Of a stretch of 58,747 bases of DNA, positions 35,501 through 43,961 are shown one piece after another. The position numbers were made by a program, and so were the translations under genes. Location of the stretch: NCBI GenBank assembly GCA_036496265.1, contig DASXLL010000153.1, forward strand, positions 1 through 58,747, read 5' to 3'. Position 1 is the first letter of the stretch, and each line of letters begins with the position of its first letter. The notes beneath the pieces are model-generated. The model did no database searches and had not been told where the DNA came from. It saw only the letters and a program-made list of their open reading frames with translations. The DNA comes from CAYLLN01 sp036496265. Lineage in GTDB: Bacteria; Planctomycetota; Planctomycetia; Pirellulales; Pirellulaceae.

Positions 35501-35791
35501 ATGGCACCGTCGACAAATACCATCGCCGCTCACATTATCGCCACACCAGGCACTTGCGGAGGAGTTCCTCGCATTGATGGCAGTCGTATTCGGGTGAGTC
35601 AGATCGTGCTGATGACTGAGCAGGGCATGTCGGCCGACGAAATTGTGAGCAACTTTCCACACCTCACGCTGGCACAGGTGTACGCCGCCTTGTCGTATTA
35701 TCATGATCACCGTGCTCAAATCGACGATGAGATTCGAGCCGCGGATGAGCAGTTCCGCCATTTGAAGTCTCAAATCGCTACTGCGGGCTGA
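35501..35791 (+). CDS. DUF433 family antitoxin
   Basis: 96 residues. The core HIIATPGTCGGVPRIDGSRIRVSQIV, the phrase MTEQGMSADEIVSNFPHLTLAQVYAALSYY (a helix-turn-helix-like DUF433 domain) and the C-terminal charged tail are typical of antitoxins paired with DUF5615 PIN-like toxins. The toxin gene follows 11 bases downstream. Probably autoregulates and neutralises that toxin. Confidence 0.9.
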   Translation: MAPSTNTIAAHIIATPGTCGGVPRIDGSRIRVSQIVLMTEQGMSADEIVSNFPHLTLAQVYAALSYYHDHRAQIDDEIRAADEQFRHLKSQIATAG

Positions 35792-35802
35792 GTGACGGGG
35801 CA

Positions 35803-36132
35803 ATGGAACTCAAGTTTCACCTGGACGAGAGCGTAGCCCATGCCATTGCCCAGGGATTGGTAATGCGCGGAGTCGATGTGACTACTTCGACGGATGCCGA
35901 ACTGCTAGGAGTTGCAGACAAAACGCAATTCGACCACGCGGTCAAATCTGAGCGCGCTCTTGTCACTCATGACCAGGACTTCCTTCGCATTGCGGCGGAG
36001 AATTCCGACCATCCAGGCATTGCGTATTGTCCGCCGGAGCATCGCTCAATCGGGCAAATTGTCTTGCGACTCATGCACCTTTGGCGAACCGTGAGTGCGG
36101 AGCAGATGCGCGGACGTATTGAATATCTATAG
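35803..36132 (+). CDS. DUF5615 PIN-like toxin
   Basis: 109 residues. It opens with MELKFHLDESVAHAIAQGL (the Asp and Glu of the PIN-like active site), followed by GVDVTTSTDAELLGVAD, VTHDQDFLRIA (second acidic site) and HPGIAYCPPEHRSIGQIV. This is the standard DUF5615 layout, a predicted metal-dependent RNase that forms a toxin-antitoxin pair with the upstream DUF433 gene. The set is complete with no sign of decay. Confidence 0.9.
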   Translation: MELKFHLDESVAHAIAQGLVMRGVDVTTSTDAELLGVADKTQFDHAVKSERALVTHDQDFLRIAAENSDHPGIAYCPPEHRSIGQIVLRLMHLWRTVSAEQMRGRIEYL

Positions 36133-36169
36133 GCCAACTCGAAATCTGCATACAGGAAACAATTTCAAC

Positions 36170-37150
36170 ATGCTATCTGCCCTCAATCGCCGCTGGTGCG
36201 TAACAATTTTTCTGCTGGCGCTTGGCGGCGCAATCAACGGGCAAGCAAATGAGCCGGCTGCGACGGCGAGTGACGAAGTCTTCACCGTCGTGCTGCTTCC
36301 GGATACGCAATTCTATAGCGAAAAATATCCGGAAACGTTCGTCGCTCAGACGATGTGGATTCGCGAGCGGGCCAAGGCCGACAATATCAAGTTTGTCGTC
36401 TGCTTGGGCGATATTGTGCAAAATGCGCATGTTGAGGGCGAATGGCGGCGGGCGGACGAAGCGGCACGTATTCTCGACGGCGTCGTGCCTTATAGTTCCG
36501 TGCCCGGCAATCACGACCTGGTCGTCAAAGACAAGGTCATCACCCGCGACAGCACGCTGTACAACAAATACTTTGGCGTCGAGCGGTTTCGCAAAGAGCC
36601 GTGGTATGGCGGCCACGCGGGTATGTCAAACGACAACAATTACTGCACGTTTCGCGCGGCGGACCGCGATTTTCTGGTGCTCAGCTTGGAATTCGCACCG
36701 CGCGACGAGATGCTAACTTGGGCCGCCGAGATTTGCCAAAAGCATCCGGCTCACAACGTGATTGTGGCGACCCACAGCTACCTCAATCTGCAAGGCCGGA
36801 CGACCAGTCAGGCCAAGGTCGATTCATCCGCCAACAGCGGCCAGCAAATGTGGGACAAGCTGGTGAGCAAGCAGTCGAACATTTTTATGGTCGCTTGCGG
36901 ACATGTGGGTGGCGTGAATCTGCTCGTCAGCAAGAACGACGCGGGCGGGCAGGTGATCGAAATCCTGACCGACTATCAGAACCTAGATAAGGGCGGACTG
37001 GGGTGGCTGCGGACAATGAAATTCGTGCCCGCGGAAAACAAGATTTACGTCGATGCTTACTCGCCGCTGCTAAAAGAGCGCAATCCCGATCCCAAGCACA
37101 CGCACACGATCGACCTGGATTTCAGTTTGCTGCGTCGGACGCGGTCATAA
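36170..37150 (+). CDS. Exported calcineurin-like metallophosphoesterase
   Basis: 326 residues from ATG 36170 (GGAA upstream), with a signal peptide (WCVTIFLLALGGAINGQA). Metallophosphoesterase motifs in order: VVLLPDTQFY (first Asp, with DTQ replacing the usual DxH), VCLGDIVQNA, VPGNHDLVV, VATHSYLN and ACGHVGG. The frame stays open upstream to 36095 over the toxin gene, but that part has no coding character. Its last 29 bases overlap the end of the convergent thiolase gene. Probably a periplasmic phosphoesterase; substrate unknown. Confidence 0.92.
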   Translation: MLSALNRRWCVTIFLLALGGAINGQANEPAATASDEVFTVVLLPDTQFYSEKYPETFVAQTMWIRERAKADNIKFVVCLGDIVQNAHVEGEWRRADEAARILDGVVPYSSVPGNHDLVVKDKVITRDSTLYNKYFGVERFRKEPWYGGHAGMSNDNNYCTFRAADRDFLVLSLEFAPRDEMLTWAAEICQKHPAHNVIVATHSYLNLQGRTTSQAKVDSSANSGQQMWDKLVSKQSNIFMVACGHVGGVNLLVSKNDAGGQVIEILTDYQNLDKGGLGWLRTMKFVPAENKIYVDAYSPLLKERNPDPKHTHTIDLDFSLLRRTRS

Positions 37151-38255
37151 TCGATCGTTCGGCGAAATGCGGCCGCGACACACCATTTTTTGACGGCTGC
37201 AAGCTGCGCTGCCAATCGACTGCCAGCATCACGCAATTGATCCCGCTGCCGATGCCTAGGAGCGCGACGTGTTCTTGCTCGTCGATGAAGCCACCTTCGA
37301 TCGCTAAAGCCAGCGTGATCGGCAGGGCGACCGAGCCGGTGTTGCCGAGCCAGGGAAATGTCGCGTAATCGCGCTCGGGGGTCAGGCCAAGCGATTCGAG
37401 CATCATGCGGCGATGCGTGCCGCCGACTTGATGGCAGATCGTTTTGTCAATTCGCTCCCGGTCCCACGCACTGGCCTTCAAAAACTGACTGAACGTCTCA
37501 ATGCCGGCGGCTAAGCCTTCAGCCAATAGCTGCTCCGAATCGGTCTGCATCAAGATCTGCGAGCCAATTCCGCTGCCGGCCGCGTGGCCTCCGGCACATA
37601 GCTCGTGATGCGTCGTATGCGCGCGAGCGGCAGCAGCTACCAGGCGATTCTTCGTCCGACTAATGCTCTCGTGAGTCAGCAGCACCGCCGCGCTCGCCGA
37701 TCCAATCGTCAGCGACGCAAACGCCGGCTTCACGGTTTCGCGCGTCAGCGATTGATCGCGATTTAGTTCGTCGATCGTGCTTTCCAATAGCGTCCGGCTG
37801 TCTTCGGCGCCCACAACTAATCCGGCGCGTATCTGGCCCAACTCAATCAAGTTGGCAATTTGCAAAATGCCGTTCAGCAGTCCCAGGCAAGCATTGGAAA
37901 CGTCATACACGAGGCAATTTTCGGGCAAGCCAAGCGCGTGATGCACTCGGCAAGCCGTCGCCGGTTCAAGCTGATCGCGGCAGACGGAGCCATGGATCAG
38001 GCAGCCGATCTGCTGCGGGTCAATTCCCGACGTTTCGATCGCCTTTCGCCCACTCACGATGCTGTGGTCGCTTGGCCGCGTGCCGCGCGGCCAGAGCCGC
38101 CGCTCGCGAATGCCGCTCATCAGCTCCAAGCGGCCTTCGGGCAATTTCAATCGCGAATAGCGCGGTGCAAGTCGCCGCTCGATATCGTCGCTGCTGATGA
38201 TTTCGGCGGGAATAGCATAGCCCAGCGATTCGATGCAAACATGGCGATAACGCAT
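37122..38255 (-). CDS. 3-oxoacyl-ACP synthase III / OleA-like thiolase-fold enzyme
   Basis: 377 residues, beta-ketoacyl synthase III fold. The Cys-His-Asn triad is C123 (VSNACLGLLNG), H275 (KTICHQVGG) and N305 (WLGNTGSVALP). NACLGLLNG in place of FabH's ACSGF, together with GIGSGINCVMLAVDW near the end, resembles OleA, which condenses two fatty acyl-CoAs head to head, more than housekeeping FabH. No oleB, oleC or oleD partner is in the window, and fabI lies about 2 kb away on the opposite strand. I call it FabH/OleA-like and leave the substrate open. Confidence 0.88.
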   Translation of the reverse strand: MRYRHVCIESLGYAIPAEIISSDDIERRLAPRYSRLKLPEGRLELMSGIRERRLWPRGTRPSDHSIVSGRKAIETSGIDPQQIGCLIHGSVCRDQLEPATACRVHHALGLPENCLVYDVSNACLGLLNGILQIANLIELGQIRAGLVVGAEDSRTLLESTIDELNRDQSLTRETVKPAFASLTIGSASAAVLLTHESISRTKNRLVAAAARAHTTHHELCAGGHAAGSGIGSQILMQTDSEQLLAEGLAAGIETFSQFLKASAWDRERIDKTICHQVGGTHRRMMLESLGLTPERDYATFPWLGNTGSVALPITLALAIEGGFIDEQEHVALLGIGSGINCVMLAVDWQRSLQPSKNGVSRPHFAERSIMTASDAAN

Positions 38256-38309
38256 CCTTTAAACATAGAGGCGGTCAACAAAACCGTAAACGCCCAAAGC
38301 AGCCTTTAG

Positions 38310-38331
38310 CCGGGAGCAAACCTGCTCCCGG
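38310..38331. repeat. Hairpin CCGGGAGCA/TGCTCCCGG
   Basis: A perfect 9-bp stem with AACC loop in the gap between the thiolase gene start and the DUF1501 gene end, 30 bases before a second hairpin. A related, weaker GGGAGCAAAC...CTCCC dyad occurs at 58704-58722. Confidence 0.6.
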
Positions 38332-38360
38332 AGCGCCGCGAGTTCGTTATCCACCGCCAA

Positions 38361-38399
38361 ATTCCGGGACCAAGTTTGGTCCCGGCTATTTAGAATTCA
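38361..38399. repeat. 38-bp palindromic repeat, copy 1, at end of DUF1501 gene
   Basis: CCGGGACCAA-GT-TTGGTCCCGG hairpin (38364-38385) in a wider conserved frame AATT...GCTA..GAATTCA. The terminal TCA is the reverse complement of the DUF1501 stop codon. An almost identical copy lies at 49671-49709 at the end of the other DUF1501 gene. Confidence 0.8.
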
Positions 38400-39689
38400 A
38401 CCCGCGATCAGCGGCCGAATGATTTTCCCGCCGTCCGAAATGGCAATCGGCCGCCCCACGGGGCTCATCTCCTCGCGCTTGGGGTCCATGCCGACGAGCG
38501 TGGCAATCGTCGCGAACAAATCCGGCACTTGCACCGGATCGCGCTCGACGTTGGCCCCTTCTGCATCCGTGCTGCCATAAGCAATTCCAGGCCGCGAGCC
38601 GCCGCCAGCGAGCACGGCTGACCAGGCAGCCGGGAAATGGTCGCGGCCCTGCGCCGGATTGATGACCGGCGTGCGCCCGAATTCGCCCATCCAGATAACG
38701 AGCGTATCGTCCAGCAGCTTCCGCTCGCTTAAATCGGCAATCAGCGTGGACATGCCCGGATCCAGATCGCGGCACAGCGAGCTGACGCGCGTGAAATTGT
38801 CCAGATGTGTGTCCCAGCCGTCGAGCGTGACCTCGATAAACTTCACTCCCGCCTCGACCAGCCGCCGCGCCATCAAGCAGCCGCGGCCAAAATCACTATC
38901 GCCGTATTTCTTTTGCAGCTCCTGCGGCTCATCCTTGACGTCGAATGCCTTGGCCAGCGGCGAGCGCATCAGCCGCACCGCCTTCTGATACACCACGTCG
39001 TGCGAGGCAATCTCGCGGCGGCCCGTTTGATCGCGAAAATCGTTCTGTAGTGCCGCTAGTGCTTCCAGCCGGCGGCTAAATCGTCCCGCATCGACATCTT
39101 TGGCGAGCGGCAGATTGCGGACGCCTTCGCCCGGCTTTTGAATTGAAAACGGGCCATGCTGAACGCCCAAAAAGCCCGAGCCAACAGACGCCCCGCGAAT
39201 GCTTACGAAATTCGGCAACTCCGCCGACTCGTCGCCGAGTTCATGGCTGACCCATGCGCCGAGGCTCGGATGCTGCAGCGTCGTCGAAGGGGCGTAGCCG
39301 GTATGCATCAAATACACGGCCCGGTCGTGGTTTCCTTCTTTGGCCGTCATCGAGCGAATCACCGCCAGCTTGTCGGCCTGCTCCGCAACTCGCGGCAAAT
39401 GCTCGGAGAACTTGACTCCTTTGATTCGCGTATCGATCGCCTTGAAGTCGCCACCCGTTTTCGCCCCCGGCTTCGGATCGAACGTATCGATATGGCTCGG
39501 CCCGCCGTTCATCCACAGCAAGATGCACGTTTTGCCTTTGCCTTTTTTTCCGGCGACCGCCGCCTGCTCCGCCGCCCGAAGCTGCCACCGCGGCACAGCG
39601 GCGCTCAGCGCCGCTCCGAGGCCACCGGCAATGAACGAACGGCGACCGAGGGCAGCAGAGGGACCTGAGCATTTTTCAGAATTAGTCAT
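38397..39689 (-). CDS. DUF1501 family protein (Tat-exported)
   Basis: 430 residues from ATG 39689 (TGGAG upstream). Twin-arginine signal LGRRSFIAGGLGAAL. The sulfatase-like alkaline-phosphatase-fold core shows MNGGPSHIDTFDPKPGA, GNHDRAVYLMHTGY, DFGRGCLMARRLVEAG, TLDGWDTHLDN and VIWMGEFGRTPVINPAQGRDHF. DUF1501 proteins are extremely abundant in planctomycetes and usually sit beside a DUF1549/DUF1553 gene; here that gene is present at 40617 but separated by a three-gene toxin-antitoxin cassette. The start overlaps the end of the PIN gene by eight bases. Biochemical role unknown. Confidence 0.92.
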   Translation of the reverse strand: MTNSEKCSGPSAALGRRSFIAGGLGAALSAAVPRWQLRAAEQAAVAGKKGKGKTCILLWMNGGPSHIDTFDPKPGAKTGGDFKAIDTRIKGVKFSEHLPRVAEQADKLAVIRSMTAKEGNHDRAVYLMHTGYAPSTTLQHPSLGAWVSHELGDESAELPNFVSIRGASVGSGFLGVQHGPFSIQKPGEGVRNLPLAKDVDAGRFSRRLEALAALQNDFRDQTGRREIASHDVVYQKAVRLMRSPLAKAFDVKDEPQELQKKYGDSDFGRGCLMARRLVEAGVKFIEVTLDGWDTHLDNFTRVSSLCRDLDPGMSTLIADLSERKLLDDTLVIWMGEFGRTPVINPAQGRDHFPAAWSAVLAGGGSRPGIAYGSTDAEGANVERDPVQVPDLFATIATLVGMDPKREEMSPVGRPIAISDGGKIIRPLIAG

Positions 39690-40137
39690 TACTCGACTCC
39701 AGCTTTTCAAAATCAACGGTCCAGTCCTCCAATTTCAATCCGGGCACTCGCCGAAAATCAACAAGGTTCCGTGACAAAAGTGTTGCGTTCTGGCTGAGCA
39801 CGATAGCAGCTATCCGCAAATCCATCGTGCCAACCTTGATTTTGGCAGCTTTGAGCGATTGATAGCGGACAGCAGCGTTTTCATCGAAGCTTAGCACCGG
39901 CATCGAACAATAAACTCGCAGATGGCGTTCCAGCCGTCGGTAAGCATCGATCAATTCAGCGTTTCGTCTAGCTCGTGCTGCGACGGCCATCCAACCGCGT
40001 GTCTGTTCGTCGAAATTGGCAATTGTTGTCGCGAACTCCGTGGTGCCGATTTCGCTCATGCGGCGGCGCAAGTGTCCGCCCAACCTGCTTTCCGCTAGAT
40101 GAATCAGCGACAGATAATCGGAATCAAGAACGAACAT
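39682..40137 (-). CDS. PIN-domain (VapC-like) toxin
   Basis: 151 residues from ATG 40137 (the open frame extends to 40248 through the antitoxin gene without PIN features). The N-terminal strand is MFVLDSDYLSLIHLAE with the first acidic residues, followed by an acidic pair in NFDEQTRG and the C-terminal site GTMDLRIAAIVLSQNATLLSRNLVDF, as in VapC/FitB ribonucleases. It overlaps the preceding small gene by 14 bases, typical of toxin-antitoxin operons. Confidence 0.88.
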   Translation of the reverse strand: MFVLDSDYLSLIHLAESRLGGHLRRRMSEIGTTEFATTIANFDEQTRGWMAVAARARRNAELIDAYRRLERHLRVYCSMPVLSFDENAAVRYQSLKAAKIKVGTMDLRIAAIVLSQNATLLSRNLVDFRRVPGLKLEDWTVDFEKLESSND

Positions 40138-40372
40138 TCTTCCGCTTCTTCTTTGCTTTTTTCGGCTGCCGCAAACTCTTTTCGTTTTCCTTTCTGCGCC
40201 ACTCGGCGCCGAGCCGCATGGCCTCCACGTACAACGGGTCGTTGGCAAATGCGCCCCAGGCTACGTCGAGCCAGTTGCTCTTTTTATCTTGGGCGCCGTT
40301 CACTTGTCGTTTGAGTGCGATAACTTCGGCTTCCAATGCTTCCAGTCTTTTTTCAACGTTTGCAGAACTCAT
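40124..40372 (-). CDS. Probable antitoxin partner of the PIN toxin
   Basis: 82 residues: a coiled-coil-like start (NVEKRLEALEAEVIALKRQ), a middle DVAWGAFANDPLYVEAMRLG and a very basic tail (KKAKKKRKN). The middle block is common in small antitoxins encoded before PIN-domain toxins. It overlaps the toxin start by 14 bases. I infer antitoxin function from size, charge and position. Confidence 0.78.
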   Translation of the reverse strand: MSSANVEKRLEALEAEVIALKRQVNGAQDKKSNWLDVAWGAFANDPLYVEAMRLGAEWRRKENEKSLRQPKKAKKKRKNVRS

Positions 40373-40393
40373 ACTTCTTTCCTCTCCGAGCCA

Positions 40394-40585
40394 TCAGGGG
40401 TCCCCGATGACTCCCTCGTCTTTTAACGCCGCTCGCAATTCATGGAGCCCAACTACTGCTTGCCAGCCGCTGGTTTCGGCGGAATCAGGTGGATGAATCC
40501 AAATGGATACCCTATTTCCATCCTTGTTAAATTCAACAATCCGCGGCTTGGTCTCTCCGGGCGTCTGCCCAACAATCTCAACCAT
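40394..40585 (-). CDS. Small hypothetical protein in toxin-antitoxin cassette
   Basis: 63 residues from ATG 40585, which has GGAG eight to nine bases upstream (a TTG one codon earlier is less likely). The sequence includes GETKPRIVEFNKDGNRVSIWIHP and ELRAALKDEGVIG. I recognise no family. It lies 21 bases before the antitoxin gene and 31 after the DUF1549 gene, all on the minus strand, so it belongs to the inserted cassette. Confidence 0.6.
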   Translation of the reverse strand: MVEIVGQTPGETKPRIVEFNKDGNRVSIWIHPPDSAETSGWQAVVGLHELRAALKDEGVIGDP

Positions 40586-40616
40586 CAATTATTCTCCATT
40601 CGACTCCAGCACGCTA

Positions 40617-42506
40617 TCAATGATTCGTCAAAAACTCGCTGCAATTCAAAAGCGCCCAGTGCAGATCTTCATAGGCTTGCTCTTTGGCTGTTTTCCCGCC
40701 GCCTTCCTGCGCCAAGGCGCGGAACGGCGCTTCGGCGGAGAATTCACGCAGCGCGCGGATATAGAGAGCGGCATCCGCGTTATTCCGCATCTTCGTATAA
40801 AGAACTTTGAAATCGGCCCCGCTCTTGGCGTTTTTGATCAGCTCGGAAAAATCAGTACCGGGCGGCGCGGTGACGATCCGCATGCTCGGCATGGCCGCCG
40901 CAAGGCCGCTGACTTTCATGTCGTTGTCGGCGGGAGCCGCAGTCGTCACCACGGCGTTCTCGGTTGCCACAAACTTCAGCCACCGCTCGGCTTCTTTATC
41001 GGTTGGCAGCCGCGATAGCGTCATTAGATATAGTTGGTCAATCCGATCACGATCGTCGCTGAGCTTCGTTTGCAGCGTCTGTTCCGCCAGGCCATCGATC
41101 GTCCGCGTCGTACCGCAGAACAGCGGCCCATTGAGCATCATCAGCGCCCGCGGAATCGTCTCGTCGAAATTGGTCGTCTCCGACGAATCGTCGTTGCTGA
41201 TCTGCGTGACGAACTGCCGGGCGAACGACAGGCGAATCAGCTCCAGGCCTTGATTGCTGAGCTTCGCCAAATGCTCCTTCGAGCCGGTCGCCTGCAGCAC
41301 CTCTTCGAGCAGCACCTCCACCTCAAGCTGCTTCATCGGATACCGCGACCACAAATCCGGCTCCGTCTTCCGCGCCTCATCCACGGCCTGGCACGCCTGG
41401 TTGTACGGCTTCGACGCACAGACCACCCGTATCAAATGCCGAATATCGTAATCATGAGCCGAGAAATCAGCCGCCAGCGTCTCCAATGCCTCGGGCAGCG
41501 TCGCCGGATTGCTCGGCCGAAAATCGTCGATCGGCTCAACGAAACCGCGCCCCAAAAACAAGCCCCACATTCGGTTCACAAACGCCTTGGTGAAATACGG
41601 GTTGTCCTTGGCCGTGATCCACTTGGCCAATTCCTTCCGCCGGCTGCCGAACGTGCCGGCTTCGTGCCCATCGAGCAACTTGGGCGTCGATTTCACATAA
41701 TCCTTGTACGATGCCAGATACTGCTCGTTCTTCGCAGTTATCGGCGGAACGAATGCATGCTCGTTCACCTCGACCCGCGTCGTGCCGATCACGCCACCCT
41801 TGTCAAAATAGGTCGGCCATGTCTTCACGAAGAACGCCGTGAACTGCTTGTAGTCGTTCTGCGTCCACTTCTCCGTCTTGTGATCGTGGCATTGAGCACA
41901 TTGCAGTTGCACGCCCAGAAAAATCTTGCTTGTCGCGCTCGACAGCTCCGGCATCGACATCCAATATTTCAAGAACCAGTTCACCGCCGGTGCATACCGC
42001 TCCTGCAGGTCGCTCGGGCTCGTATCGACGTTGTTCGGCTTGCGATTCGTGTTCCAGCCTTCCGCCGTGATCAGCGTGGTAACAATTTCGTCCCACTTGG
42101 CGTTCTTCGCGAATTCATCGCGTAGCCACATCTTGAACCCGTTTTGATCGATGTTCGCCGATTCGAGCGTGCGGCCCATCAGCAGGGCATTCCAATAATT
42201 GGCCCAACGCACCGCATATTCGGGACTGTCCAAAAGCTGATCCACTGCTCGCGATCGCTTATCGCCGCTCGGATCAAGCAAAAACTCGCGCACGCGCTCC
42301 GGCGTCGGCAGCGTGCCGGCGATGTCGAGATAGATGCGCCGCAGATAGCGGGCATCATCGACCCCGGCGGCCGGCTGAATTCCCTCGTCATTCCAAGCCG
42401 CCACGAATTGTTCATCGAGCTTTGCCAGCGTTGCCGAAATGTCGCCAGCCGGCAGTGCAGCAGCCGAATAAACCAAGAAAAACGCCGCAAAAACCGTAGT
42501 GCGCAT
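40617..42506 (-). CDS. DUF1549/DUF1553 protein with one c-type heme motif
   Basis: 629 residues from ATG 42506 (a TTG two codons earlier also possible), with a signal peptide (FAAFFLVYSAAALPAG). The N-terminal DUF1549 has RRIYLDIAGTLPTPERVREFL, LDSPEYAVRWANYW and FLGVQLQCAQCHDHKTEKWTQ with a CxxCH heme site. The C-terminal DUF1553 has FVNRMWGLFLGRGFVEPIDDFRPSNP and ends LHWALLNCSEFLTNH. This cytochrome-like family normally pairs with DUF1501; see the gene at 38397. Presumed periplasmic. Redox role unproven. Confidence 0.93.
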   Translation of the reverse strand: MRTTVFAAFFLVYSAAALPAGDISATLAKLDEQFVAAWNDEGIQPAAGVDDARYLRRIYLDIAGTLPTPERVREFLLDPSGDKRSRAVDQLLDSPEYAVRWANYWNALLMGRTLESANIDQNGFKMWLRDEFAKNAKWDEIVTTLITAEGWNTNRKPNNVDTSPSDLQERYAPAVNWFLKYWMSMPELSSATSKIFLGVQLQCAQCHDHKTEKWTQNDYKQFTAFFVKTWPTYFDKGGVIGTTRVEVNEHAFVPPITAKNEQYLASYKDYVKSTPKLLDGHEAGTFGSRRKELAKWITAKDNPYFTKAFVNRMWGLFLGRGFVEPIDDFRPSNPATLPEALETLAADFSAHDYDIRHLIRVVCASKPYNQACQAVDEARKTEPDLWSRYPMKQLEVEVLLEEVLQATGSKEHLAKLSNQGLELIRLSFARQFVTQISNDDSSETTNFDETIPRALMMLNGPLFCGTTRTIDGLAEQTLQTKLSDDRDRIDQLYLMTLSRLPTDKEAERWLKFVATENAVVTTAAPADNDMKVSGLAAAMPSMRIVTAPPGTDFSELIKNAKSGADFKVLYTKMRNNADAALYIRALREFSAEAPFRALAQEGGGKTAKEQAYEDLHWALLNCSEFLTNH

Positions 42507-42780
42507 CTGCAAAGACCCCGGGGGTTAGCAACAGACCACCTGGACGCAAAGCAATTATCGTAAAGTACCCCGCACGCCGGGGGCAATGTTTCGTAATATC
42601 TGGACGCTCGACCCTATCGGTTGCTTGCGAACGCTATCAGCGGTAACTAACATAAATGCCGGTCAGCCGCGTACTTACGCCTTTTTGTGGAAGTGGCCGG
42701 CCAGGCTCTCGACCGGTTTTCGACTGTGGCGACTGCCGCAGTTCTATACCCATTGGATTAACAGCAGGAGCGTCGTCCTC

Positions 42781-43911
42781 ATGGCGAAACTCGTTTTTTC
42801 CCTCATTGCAGTCGCCATGCTGTCGTTATCCGGCCTGGCTTTCGGGCAAGATGCGATGCTCGAAGACCTCTATGGCCGCGGCGTTCATGCCTATTTTTCC
42901 GGGAACCTAACCGAGGCGTTCAACTCGCTGAACGCCGCCATCAAAAGTGGCAGCCGCGACCCGCGGGCTTTTTATTACCGTGGTCTGGTCTTGAACCGTT
43001 ACGGCCGTCCCACCGAGGCGGCCGACGATTTTCGCAAGGGCGCCGAGCTCGAACTGCTCGGCGGTGAGCCCTATCCGGTCGGCCGCTCTTTGGAACGCAT
43101 TCAGGGCAGCGATCGAATGCTGCTAGAGGATCACCGCCGCGTCGCCCGACTTGCTATTCATAACAAACAATCCGCACAGGACCGCGCTCGCTACGAACAA
43201 GTCAAACAAGCGGAAGCCGAGGTTTTGCGCCGCGGCGGAGCGCCAAGCCTGCCTCCGCCACCGCCGGTTGGCCGGCCAGATACCACGGATCCGTTCGCTG
43301 CACCACCCGCGCCGCCCGCCGCATTGCCTGCGCCCGCGCCGCTGACTCCCGCTCCCGTCTCGCCCCCTCCCGCGGCTGATCCGTTCGCCACACCCGCCGA
43401 GGCGCCATTGCCAGCCGAAGCGCCAGCCACACCCGCTCCCGTTCCCGCAGCGGATCCATTTGCCGAAGCGCCGGCTACGCCGCGCCCGGCAGCCACACCT
43501 TCCGCGCTGCCTGCTCCAGCTCCCGCTGCTGATCCATTTGCGGAAGCGCCGGTGGCGCCCGCCGCGCCCGCGCCGGCACCCACCCCCGCTCCGCCGGCAG
43601 CTGATCCCTTTGCTGACGCTCCGACAACACCCGCCCCGGCACCCGCCACACCCGCCACACCCGCCCCGGCACCAGTGCCGCCTGCTGCTGATCCCTTTGC
43701 TGATGCTCCCACGACACCAGCTGCCCCGCCCGTACCGGCCGCACCCGCCCCGGCTCCGCCTGCCGCCGATCCGTTTGCTGAACCAACGGCTCCGACTCCA
43801 GCCCCAGCACCTGCAACTCCGGCCCCTGCGCCCGCACCGGCCGCCGAGCCAGTTGTTGAGCCAGCCCCGCCAACTCCCGCCCCACCAGCCCCCGCTCCCG
43901 CCACACCGTGA
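42781..43911 (+). CDS. Exported TPR-like protein with seven DPFA repeats in a Pro/Ala-rich tail
   Basis: 376 residues from ATG 42781. Signal peptide (LVFSLIAVAMLSLSGLAFGQ), then a TPR-like region (YGRGVHAYFSGNLTEAFNSLNAAIKSG, RAFYYRGLVLNRYGRPTEAADDF) and a long low-complexity tail from about residue 155 built of Ala-Pro stretches punctuated by seven (T/A)ADPFA-type motifs at 16- to 30-residue intervals. It ends in PAPAPATP. The tail has no fold signal and may be a flexible surface spacer. Immediately upstream of a PPC-domain gene on the same strand; the opposite strand carries long false frames because of the repetitive Pro/Ala codons. Confidence 0.8.
   Translation: MAKLVFSLIAVAMLSLSGLAFGQDAMLEDLYGRGVHAYFSGNLTEAFNSLNAAIKSGSRDPRAFYYRGLVLNRYGRPTEAADDFRKGAELELLGGEPYPVGRSLERIQGSDRMLLEDHRRVARLAIHNKQSAQDRARYEQVKQAEAEVLRRGGAPSLPPPPPVGRPDTTDPFAAPPAPPAALPAPAPLTPAPVSPPPAADPFATPAEAPLPAEAPATPAPVPAADPFAEAPATPRPAATPSALPAPAPAADPFAEAPVAPAAPAPAPTPAPPAADPFADAPTTPAPAPATPATPAPAPVPPAADPFADAPTTPAAPPVPAAPAPAPPAADPFAEPTAPTPAPAPATPAPAPAPAAEPVVEPAPPTPAPPAPAPATP
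43285..43911 (+). repeat. Coding region of seven DPFA motif repeats
   Basis: GATCCGTTC-type codons for DPF(A) recur within GC-rich Pro/Ala repeats. Not identical enough at DNA level to be a simple duplication; it has been maintained at the protein level. Confidence 0.7.
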
Positions 43912-43961
43912 TTCTCGCGCGGTACGATTGAAGTTGGCAGTTTGAACAAGGAATAGAATGT

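Noticed and set aside
35501..36132. Possible phage or integrative element remnant
   Set aside because: The DUF433/DUF5615 pair is a common chromosomal toxin-antitoxin module; no integrase, tRNA gene or attachment repeats are nearby.
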